Positions 1-5,254 of a DNA stretch of 5,254 nt are shown piece by piece (position 1 is the stretch's first letter; each line of letters opens with the position of its first letter). The stretch covers positions 1 to 5,254 of the forward strand of contig JBJTQN010000321.1 in assembly GCA_046075665.1 (NCBI GenBank), written 5' to 3'. The notes beneath the pieces were generated by a model. It searched no databases. It was not told where the DNA came from and saw nothing but the letters and a program-made list of their open reading frames with translations. The stretch is from CAIRTT01 sp046075665. Its GTDB lineage: Bacteria > Armatimonadota > Armatimonadia > Armatimonadales > Armatimonadaceae. A program made the translations under genes and the position numbers.

Positions 1-3
1 GTT

Positions 4-77
4 CGGGGCGTAGCGCAGCTTGGTAGCGTGTCTGAATGGGGTTCAGAAGGTCGCAGGTTCGAATCCTGTCGCCCCGA
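4..77 (+). tRNA. tRNA-Pro (anticodon GGG)
   Basis: The cloverleaf folds completely by eye. The 7-bp acceptor stem pairs 4-10 with 70-76, with A77 as discriminator. The D stem is 13-16 with 26-29. The anticodon stem is 31-35 with 43-47, around the loop ATGGGGT whose anticodon is GGG at 38-40. The T stem is 53-57 with 65-69, around TTCGAAT. The C1 start, A73 discriminator and this loop are typical of bacterial tRNA-Pro that reads CCC/CCU codons. The 3' CCA is not encoded (TAT follows), so it must be added by tRNA nucleotidyltransferase. The gene is followed directly by its own terminator, so it is probably transcribed separately from the efflux operon. Confidence 0.97.
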
Positions 78-85
78 TATTAAAC

Positions 86-117
86 AAGGCTGGTCGTACG
101 ACCAGCCTTTTGTTTTT
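86..117 (+). terminator. Rho-independent terminator of the tRNA-Pro gene
   Basis: Bases 86-109 form a perfect 24-base palindrome (AAGGCTGGTCGT and its complement), giving a GC-rich stem of about 10 bp. It is followed by TTTTGTTTTT, with the T-rich tract ending at 117. It starts 8 bases after the tRNA and separates tRNA transcription from the efflux operon. Confidence 0.93.
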
Positions 118-156
118 CATTTGGCGCAACATCACCATCACCGATGACGAATCTCT

Positions 157-167
157 AGGAGGTGATC
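157..167 (+). promoter_or_regulatory. near-perfect Shine-Dalgarno sequence
   Basis: AGGAGGTGATC matches 11 consecutive bases of the complement of the bacterial 16S rRNA 3' end. This is far stronger than anything in front of the three efflux genes. With an 8-base gap after AGGAGG, it is placed to drive a TTG codon at 171. Two upstream ATCACC copies (131-142) could base-pair with its GGTGAT part and mask it. Function is inferred from sequence only, and a chance match is possible. Confidence 0.45.
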
Positions 168-170
168 GAC

Positions 171-215
171 TTGGCGCGGCAGTTTGAGGGCCAAATCGTG
201 TATTATTTGGTTTAG
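171..215 (+). CDS. possible 14-residue leader peptide or gene remnant
   Basis: This micro-ORF starts with TTG and reads MARQFEGQIVYYLV before TAG at 213-215. Its only support is the exceptional ribosome-binding site at 157-167 with ideal spacing. It matches no family I recognise, has no cysteine, histidine or other obvious metal ligands, and shows no attenuator-like hairpin after it. It could be a leader peptide for the efflux operon, the decayed start of a gene deleted during a rearrangement, or a chance ORF. It lies 78 bases before the channel gene start in the same orientation. Confidence 0.2.
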   Translation: MARQFEGQIVYYLV

Positions 216-293
216 TTAAGTAATTCACCTTGCGTCATTGATGGCGTTCGTTTATTGAATTTAGGCTAACGAATTCCATGGGATATTGATCGA

Positions 294-1508
294 TTGACCA
301 TTCCAGTTCCAATAGTGTTGACCTCTGCACAGCACGCCGAAGTCGCTATGGATTTCGCGTTGAGTGCGGCCCTGCGGTCTCCGCAAGTGATTGCGGCAGC
401 GTCAAATGTAAAGTCTGCCTTTACCCTTGCTCGGTCTGGCAGGTCAACCGCGTCAGGGCAACTTACGATTGCGCCGTGGCTTGGCTCGCCGAATGGTACT
501 ACAGAGGAGTTTCTGTTCACTCAGTCCCTCGAAGCCGGTGGCCGGCGGACTGCGCGTGTCTCATCCCCTGATGTGCTGTTACTGGATGCACAGTCTACTT
601 TTGATGAAACGCTCGTTTCCGTTTACTCCAAAATTCTCGTTCGTATAGCACAGCTTCTTTCCGCTGAGCGTTCATATACCCACGCATTACACATCGAGAA
701 CAACCTTGCCGAAACACTACGTGTCATCGAAATACAGGTTTTAGCTGGCACAAAACCGGGAAGCGATCTCGAGGTTGCAAGAGCGATGTGGAACGCAGCT
801 CAACTTGATTCACAGCTAGCCTTGGCACGAACGCAAGCCCACCGTACCAATCTGGAAGCCTATGCTGTTGACACAGATACGAAAAACACGATCCCGCCGG
901 TGTTCACACTCCCTGACCGGTCAAGTCTGGTATCAGGAAATTCCATTGAATTACGCGGGGCAGTGAGCGCGGCCCGGTTATCGGCTGACAGGCTTGCAGC
1001 GGTTGCATCTGGACGACCCGACATTTCAATCGTCATTCGGTCACAAAACTTCACCCGAAACTTTACTCCGAATGACCGTGGCCTGGCAGTACAGGTATCC
1101 ATCCCCATCGACCATGGAACCAACAAAGCCAACTCAGCAGCCATTTTGAGCCAACTTTCAAACATCAAAATGCAGGTCAAGGATGACCAAATCAAACAGA
1201 CTTCCCTTCGGATTGCCATTGACGCAAACATTGCTGGCCTTGACATTGGGATTGCCAAGACTCAGGAAGCCGTAATCCGTCCACTTTCCACCTATGTGAG
1301 CAAAATGCAACGTGCTTACACAGCCGGAACGGTGACTGTACTGGCATTTCTGGATGCACAACGTTCCTATCATGATGCGAAACACAAACTCATCACGCTA
1401 CAAGACCAGCGAGACATGGCATTGTTGCAGCTGATCGAACAAGGTGGGATGGTTCCCAACCAGCTTGTCGCTTCTACTAAGCAGACTGATAGAAAGCGAA
1501 ACAATTGA
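294..1508 (+). CDS. czcC: CzcC-like outer-membrane efflux channel (TolC/OEP family), N-terminus lacking a signal peptide
   Basis: This is the outer-membrane channel of the tripartite metal efflux pump, normally a trimer forming a beta-barrel and periplasmic alpha-tunnel. The 404 residues contain the two OEP repeats. The first begins with a helix near residues 17-45 (AMDFALSAALRSPQV). It then has the CzcC-typical LEAGGRR at 79-85 and the helical AGTKPGSDLEVARA near 151-164. The second has GLAVQVSIPIDHG at about 263-275 and RAYTAGTVTVLAFLDAQRS at 340-358. The TTG at 294 is the first usable start codon after the in-frame stop at 267-269, but it has no good ribosome-binding site. Alternatives are GTG at 315 or ATG at 348. 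No signal peptide precedes the mature-like sequence in any frame, although such proteins need Sec export, so the gene may be 5'-truncated or start in an unusual way. The family assignment is firm; the start and functionality are not. Its stop overlaps the start of the adaptor gene. Confidence 0.85.
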   Translation: MTIPVPIVLTSAQHAEVAMDFALSAALRSPQVIAAASNVKSAFTLARSGRSTASGQLTIAPWLGSPNGTTEEFLFTQSLEAGGRRTARVSSPDVLLLDAQSTFDETLVSVYSKILVRIAQLLSAERSYTHALHIENNLAETLRVIEIQVLAGTKPGSDLEVARAMWNAAQLDSQLALARTQAHRTNLEAYAVDTDTKNTIPPVFTLPDRSSLVSGNSIELRGAVSAARLSADRLAAVASGRPDISIVIRSQNFTRNFTPNDRGLAVQVSIPIDHGTNKANSAAILSQLSNIKMQVKDDQIKQTSLRIAIDANIAGLDIGIAKTQEAVIRPLSTYVSKMQRAYTAGTVTVLAFLDAQRSYHDAKHKLITLQDQRDMALLQLIEQGGMVPNQLVASTKQTDRKRNN

Positions 1509-3094
1509 TGAACCGTTTTCATCGACAATTGGCCCTTTCGGCGATTGCTTTCGCCACCATCGGGCTACCGATTTCTTGTGCAAAGCCCGCGAGCAACGAT
1601 GCACCACTTGCCAAGGAAACACCGTCAGCTTGGTTGAAGAACGATGTATTGCATGTAAGCGCTACGACTGCCAAGCTGATTACGGTTGAAACAGTGCGTC
1701 CAACCGAACCAGCATCACTTGGCTACGTTCCAGCAGTTGGAATCGCGACCGCATTTACCGATGCGAAGTCTATGGTGAACTCCCGGGTTCGCGCAAAAAT
1801 CACATCCCTGCCGATTCCTGTCGGCCGATCCGTTACTTCAGGTCAAATTGTCGCGATGCTTGAATCTGAGGACTTGCACAATGCACAGACAAGTTACAGG
1901 TTGGCAGTTGAGCGGGTGAAGCTGGCAGAAGCGCAGCTTCGCCGACATAAACGTTTATCGATTCTCAATAGCACAACAGCGCAGTCTCTCGATGCCGTGA
2001 TTGCCGAATTTGACGCTGCAGAGGCTAATCTCGCACAAGGCAATATCGACCTCACACTGGCTAGGGCAAAGGTAGCTGACCTTGAAGCACAACTTACACA
2101 GGCGGATATTGACAAATCCGCTGCAACACGGCGCTTGAAGTTTGCTGAGACGGCTGATTCACAGGCTGCAGCTCTCTTCGCGGATCTGTTGATCTCGCGG
2201 GTTGACCGCGACAAAGCCAGCGCGCTCCTCGCAGATGCCGAAGACGATGTAAGGTTATCGACGACATCTAGAAGCGCAACACTCGCACGCCTCGAAACAT
2301 CACGCCTTGAACGCGATGCTTGTATCGAAAAAGTGAAGGTCCTTAACTGTGCTGTGGAACGAACATCAAAAGCGGTTACGCGGGCAAAGCAGGTATATTC
2401 GGCCTCGACATCGATGAACAAAGATGTCATCGAAGCTCAAAACAAATTGGATGAAGCTCGGATTGAAATGGAATCTGCCGCCGATGACATTCAACTGCTT
2501 GGTGGCAAAGCAGGAGACAACCATACGATTTTCATCGGGGCTCCGGTCTCTGGTGTCATTTCTGAACAACATGCAACCGTCGGTAACACCGTGGACATGA
2601 ACACGCCTATTCTGACTATTGTTGACAGGAACAAAGTTGGAATAACGGTTAATGTCAGGCCAGCAGACATCGCCAACATCAATATTGGCAGCCAGATTCA
2701 AGTCTCTCCTTCGACCAGTAGCGCGTTTGTTAGCGGTGCCGTCATGACGATCGCTACACAAGTGGATGAGGCAACCGGGTTGGTCCCTGTCCGCGTCCAG
2801 CTCCCGGCAGGCTCTGACATCCGTCAGGGAACAATGGTCAATGCGCGCATACCATTGGTCACAAAGAAACACGGCGTTGCGATTCCATCCAGCGCACTGC
2901 TAACCACAAATGTCAAAGCAATGGTTTTCATCAAAACTGGTACAGACATGTATCAGATCAAGGTTGTAACTGTCATTCAAAGAAGTGCATCCGGTGAAGT
3001 TCTTGTTACAGGCCTTGACCTCAATGACCTTGTTGTGACAACAGGAGCCAATGCGCTGCTGGCAGCAGCAGAATCGGCTGGATTTAAGCAGTGA
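1508..3094 (+). CDS. czcB: CzcB-like periplasmic adaptor (membrane-fusion protein) with an extended coiled coil
   Basis: This adaptor should bridge the RND pump and the outer-membrane channel. The ATG at 1508 is chosen over TTG at 1505 because it overlaps the czcC stop (TGATG), typical of coupled translation; no strong RBS is visible. The 528 residues begin with a basic segment, a hydrophobic stretch (residues 8-23) and C24, suggesting a lipoprotein signal, although P21 at -3 makes the lipobox atypical. The lipoyl domain is split: residues 91-120 form the first half and about 340-372 (GAPVSGVISEQHATVGNTVD) the second. A beta-barrel follows (about 375-450), then a membrane-proximal domain to the end. 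Between the lipoyl halves lies a helical region of about 210 residues (121-332), roughly twice the usual hairpin, with three tip-like motifs. There is no His-rich metal-binding N-terminus of the kind seen in Cupriavidus CzcB. Two cysteines, C272 and C281, lie in the coiled coil. The stop overlaps the pump start by 4 bases. Confidence 0.92.
   Translation: MNRFHRQLALSAIAFATIGLPISCAKPASNDAPLAKETPSAWLKNDVLHVSATTAKLITVETVRPTEPASLGYVPAVGIATAFTDAKSMVNSRVRAKITSLPIPVGRSVTSGQIVAMLESEDLHNAQTSYRLAVERVKLAEAQLRRHKRLSILNSTTAQSLDAVIAEFDAAEANLAQGNIDLTLARAKVADLEAQLTQADIDKSAATRRLKFAETADSQAAALFADLLISRVDRDKASALLADAEDDVRLSTTSRSATLARLETSRLERDACIEKVKVLNCAVERTSKAVTRAKQVYSASTSMNKDVIEAQNKLDEARIEMESAADDIQLLGGKAGDNHTIFIGAPVSGVISEQHATVGNTVDMNTPILTIVDRNKVGITVNVRPADIANINIGSQIQVSPSTSSAFVSGAVMTIATQVDEATGLVPVRVQLPAGSDIRQGTMVNARIPLVTKKHGVAIPSSALLTTNVKAMVFIKTGTDMYQIKVVTVIQRSASGEVLVTGLDLNDLVVTTGANALLAAAESAGFKQ
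1868..2524 (+). repeat. three degenerate 73-residue coiled-coil units inside czcB
   Basis: Residues 121-193, 194-266 and 267-339 of the adaptor can be stacked with a constant period of 73 residues (219 bases). The adaptor tip pattern (AcrA R128, L132, S139, then D at +16) falls at R146/L150/T157/D162 in unit 1 and Q219/L223/S230/D235 in unit 2. In unit 3 it is weaker: R292/V296, followed by IEAQNKLDEA. Units 1 and 2 also share A126/A199, R136/R209, K138/K211, A140-E141/A213-E214, A166/A239 and A171-E172/A244-E245. No nucleotide-level repeat is visible, so any duplication is old. Part of the match may reflect general coiled-coil composition. Confidence 0.5.
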
Positions 3095-5254
3095 TAGATA
3101 ACCTGCTAAGGTTTTCCATCCGCTTCCGAGGAATCGTCCTCCTCATCACGCTAATCATCGCGGCCTATGGAGCGATGCAGCTGATAACGATGCCGATTGA
3201 TGCCGTGCCGGACATTACCAATAAACAGGTTGTCATTAATGCCACTGTGGATGGACTGGGGCCGGAGGAAATGGAGCGTCAGGTTACCTTTCCTCTCGAA
3301 GTAGCCTTGGCAGGTACTCCGCGACTAACAGAAACCCGGTCGATCAGTCAGTATGGCTTGTCGCAGGTGACCGTCGTGTTTAGTGACCAAACAGATTTGT
3401 ACTTTGCTCGGCAGGTGGTGTCAGAGCGTCTCAGTGGCTTGGACTTACCGATCGGCTGCAAGGTTGAAATGGGGCCGGTGTCTACAGGACTCGGCGAGCT
3501 GGTTCACCTAAAAATCAGCAATCCCGACCTTTCGCTCCGTCAACGACGTGAGTTAATGGACTGGACAGTCAGACCACAGCTCCTGCGCGTTCCTGGCCTT
3601 GCTGAGATAAATCCGTGGGGGGGCACAGTCCGTCAGCTACAGATTTCTGTTGATCCACTAAAGCTTGAAGCAACGGGTCTCACGATCCGTGATGTCTCAT
3701 CCGCTCTCGCGCAAAATCACTCTAACGCCAGCGGGTCATACCTGAAACAGAGCGACACACAGTTGCTTGTACGCAGCATCGGGACGCTAACAAGTAAGGA
3801 AGATGTCGCACAGACCCCTATCAAAACATCAACACAAGGTAGGGTGATCCGGATTGTAGATGTCGCGACTGTTACGGATGGAGATGCGATTCGACAGGGA
3901 GCGTATACCGACATGGGGTCGGGTGAACAAGTCTATTGTCTGGCACTTCTCCTGGTTGGAGAAAATGGCAAGATGGTAATGAACGGCGTTAGAGACCGAA
4001 TCGTCACCATCGAGGAGTCACTCCCCGCTGGAACAAGGCTTGTTGGATACCTTGAGCGCGATAACCTCATCGACCGGACGCTTGAAACCGCCCTGAAAAA
4101 CCTCTCCGAGGGTGGCATTCTAGTTATCGTTGTCCTCTTTCTGTTTCTTTTGCAGCTGAGGGCTGGTCTGATCGTTTCAAGTGTGATTCCTGTCGCGATG
4201 CTCATCGCTGCTATCGGAATGCGTGCTTTTCACATATCTGCGAACCTTATGAGTCTCGGGGCCCTTGATTTTGGACTCCTCGTTGATGGTGCGGTCATCA
4301 TTGTTGAAAATGCCGTCCGGCAGGTGGCACACCGTGTTCGTCACGTATCGCGAACATTGTCTCCAGTTGAGCTGGATGATGTGTTGTTTGTTGCAGCTAA
4401 AGAGGTGATGCAACCATCCCTTTTTGGTGTTGCAATCATTATCTCAACCTACATCCCGATTCTGAGCCTTCAGGGTGTTGAGGGCAAAATGTTTCGTCCC
4501 ATGGGCCTTACAGTAATCCTGGCTCTGCTTGCATCCATCCTCCTTTCCCTGACGTGGATTCCTGCCTTAAGCCGACAATTTTTGAAGTCCGAGGATGAAC
4601 GTCCCCACCCCTTACTGGACAAAGTGGAAGTCGGCTACAAGCGCCTTCTTGGAAACCTTATTGATAAACCCTTAATCGCGATTGCCCCAGCACTTATCGT
4701 GATGGCAATAAGTGGTCTACTCTTTACACGTCTTGGTTCGACATTCATCCCTGAGCTGGATGAAGGTGCAATAGCAATCAGCGGATACTACAAAGCAGGA
4801 ACATCCCTTGATGAAGTAGTCGCCCGCTCAACCAAGCTGGAACAAGTACTTCTCGCGGAGTTTCCAAACGAGATATCTCACGTGATGAGCCGTATTGGCC
4901 GCCCGGAAGTCGCAACTGACCCGATGCTGATTCATCAAACAGATACTTTGATTTCTCTCAAGCCAACAAATCAATGGAAGAGAGTGACAACGAAGGATGC
5001 GCTCGTGGCGTCGGTCAGCAACGTCCTCAAGCACTCGCCTGGCTTTGATGCAACCTTTACGCAACCGGTAAAGATGCGAATGGACGAGATGATTCAGGGG
5101 CAGGGGCTCCGTTCTGACCTCGGTATCAAGGTCTTTGGTCCGGACATCGAGAAGCTCGCCGCCCTTGCACGTGAAATCTCATCCATCGTTGAAGGCGTTG
5201 CTGGTGCAGCGGATGTCGAAGTCGAAGCCACTGAGGGCCTTCCACAGCTTCAAA
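3091..5254 (+). CDS. czcA: CzcA-like heavy-metal efflux RND pump, 3' end cut by the window edge
   Basis: This is the proton-driven inner-membrane pump of the HME-RND family. The GTG at 3091 overlaps the czcB stop (GTGA) and gives the expected N-terminus, with TM1 at about 14-29. Only 721 codons are present of a protein usually 1,030-1,070 long. Recognisable segments are MPIDAVPDITN (34-44), GLGPEEMERQVTFPLE (55-70) and the first periplasmic porter domain. TM2-TM3 lie near 340-377. TM4 carries DFGLLVDGAVIIVEN (393-407), where D393, D399 and E406 have the spacing of the proton-relay residues D402/D408/E415 of Cupriavidus CzcA. VEGKMFRPM (463-471) leads into TM6, TM7 is near 530-547, and the second porter domain begins FIPELDEGA (552-560). 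Positions aligning with the CusA substrate methionines are S564, Q616 and E666, so a divalent cation such as Zn, Co, Cd or Ni is more likely than Cu/Ag. A QG duplication lies at 669-672. The frame is intact throughout. Confidence 0.97.
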   Translation, partial: MIDNLLRFSIRFRGIVLLITLIIAAYGAMQLITMPIDAVPDITNKQVVINATVDGLGPEEMERQVTFPLEVALAGTPRLTETRSISQYGLSQVTVVFSDQTDLYFARQVVSERLSGLDLPIGCKVEMGPVSTGLGELVHLKISNPDLSLRQRRELMDWTVRPQLLRVPGLAEINPWGGTVRQLQISVDPLKLEATGLTIRDVSSALAQNHSNASGSYLKQSDTQLLVRSIGTLTSKEDVAQTPIKTSTQGRVIRIVDVATVTDGDAIRQGAYTDMGSGEQVYCLALLLVGENGKMVMNGVRDRIVTIEESLPAGTRLVGYLERDNLIDRTLETALKNLSEGGILVIVVLFLFLLQLRAGLIVSSVIPVAMLIAAIGMRAFHISANLMSLGALDFGLLVDGAVIIVENAVRQVAHRVRHVSRTLSPVELDDVLFVAAKEVMQPSLFGVAIIISTYIPILSLQGVEGKMFRPMGLTVILALLASILLSLTWIPALSRQFLKSEDERPHPLLDKVEVGYKRLLGNLIDKPLIAIAPALIVMAISGLLFTRLGSTFIPELDEGAIAISGYYKAGTSLDEVVARSTKLEQVLLAEFPNEISHVMSRIGRPEVATDPMLIHQTDTLISLKPTNQWKRVTTKDALVASVSNVLKHSPGFDATFTQPVKMRMDEMIQGQGLRSDLGIKVFGPDIEKLAALAREISSIVEGVAGAADVEVEATEGLPQLQ

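Larger units (their letters stand above)
118..293. other. intergenic leader region before the efflux operon
   Basis: About 176 bases lie between the terminator and the channel gene, visibly more AT-rich from about 190 onward than the flanking genes. The region should hold the operon promoter, but no convincing sigma70 pair is visible. TATTAT at 201-206 matches a -10 box at 5 of 6 positions but has no -35 at the right distance. TTGATG at 238-243 has only a poor -10 (TTAGGC) 17 bases downstream. No inverted repeat resembling a MerR-family or two-component operator was recognised. Short copies of ATCACC (131-136 and 137-142) could pair with GGTGAT at 161-166. None of the three forward frames contains a signal-peptide-like segment that could belong to the following gene. 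Confidence 0.6.

Noticed and set aside
131..142. ATCACC tandem as a microsatellite or CRISPR-like repeat
   Set aside because: There are only two six-base copies, with no spacers or further units. It is noted only for possible pairing with the Shine-Dalgarno sequence.
157..170. Antisense fragment of the 16S rRNA 3' end (GATCACCTCCT on the minus strand)
   Set aside because: The match stops at the anti-Shine-Dalgarno core; the preceding bases do not match the conserved 16S helix 45 region, so it is not an rRNA remnant.
43..228. 61-residue minus-strand ORF ending in GATGFEPATF
   Set aside because: Its C-terminal part is the antisense of the tRNA-Pro T arm and acceptor stem, and it also crosses the terminator. 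This is a familiar spurious protein in databases, not a gene.
238..267. Sigma70-like promoter TTGATG / TTAGGC for the efflux operon
   Set aside because: The spacing of 17 is right, but the -10 matches poorly, so it is mentioned in the intergenic entry rather than called as a promoter.
860..1258. 132-residue minus-strand ORF opposite czcC
   Set aside because: It is a shadow of the second OEP repeat; the + frame shows the conserved channel motifs.
1444..1689. 81-residue + strand ORF with a CxxC-like pair across the czcC/czcB junction
   Set aside because: It overlaps both real genes in another frame. The cysteines arise by chance from the shadow frame, and no RBS or family match is apparent.
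1894..2430. 178-residue minus-strand ORF opposite czcB
   Set aside because: It is rich in Ser, Ala and Arg as expected from antisense of an Ala/Asp/Leu-rich coiled coil. The sense strand is a clear adaptor gene, and no family resemblance is seen.
2366..2872. 168-residue minus-strand ORF opposite the 3' half of czcB
   Set aside because: It overlaps well-recognised lipoyl and beta-barrel coding sequence on the + strand, with no recognisable domain of its own.

Overview
The window carries a tRNA-Pro gene followed by a tripartite heavy-metal efflux operon of the HME-RND (Czc/Cus) type, all on the + strand. The operon encodes a TolC-family outer-membrane channel (czcC-like), a periplasmic membrane-fusion adaptor (czcB-like) and the inner-membrane RND pump (czcA-like), which runs off the right edge. 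The source is a diderm (Gram-negative) bacterium, because the system spans two membranes. Base composition is near 50% GC by eye. The tRNA gene does not encode its 3' CCA, unlike enteric bacteria, but the sequence does not support a firmer taxonomic call.

Layout: tRNA-Pro(GGG) at 4-77; a strong Rho-independent terminator at 86-117; a more AT-rich gap at 118-293 holding an almost perfect Shine-Dalgarno sequence in front of a 14-codon micro-ORF; czcC at 294-1508; czcB at 1508-3094, whose ATG overlaps the czcC stop; and czcA from 3091, whose GTG overlaps the czcB stop by 4 bases (721 complete codons seen). The overlaps imply one translationally coupled transcript in the order C-B-A. No metal-responsive regulator, integrase or transposase is visible.

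The pump should take up metal from the periplasm or cytoplasm and drive it out with the proton gradient. The adaptor links it to the outer-membrane channel. Pump residues fit a divalent-cation (Zn/Co/Cd/Ni-like) exporter rather than a Cu/Ag one: it has the DFG...D...E proton-relay pattern in TM4 and lacks the three substrate methionines of CusA.

The unusual points are: (1) an adaptor whose coiled coil is about twice the usual length and appears to contain three tip motifs at exactly 73-residue spacing; (2) a channel gene with no signal peptide in any frame, suggesting 5' truncation; (3) a 6-base tandem duplication in czcA that adds two residues next to the substrate site; and (4) the strong Shine-Dalgarno/micro-ORF in the leader region.
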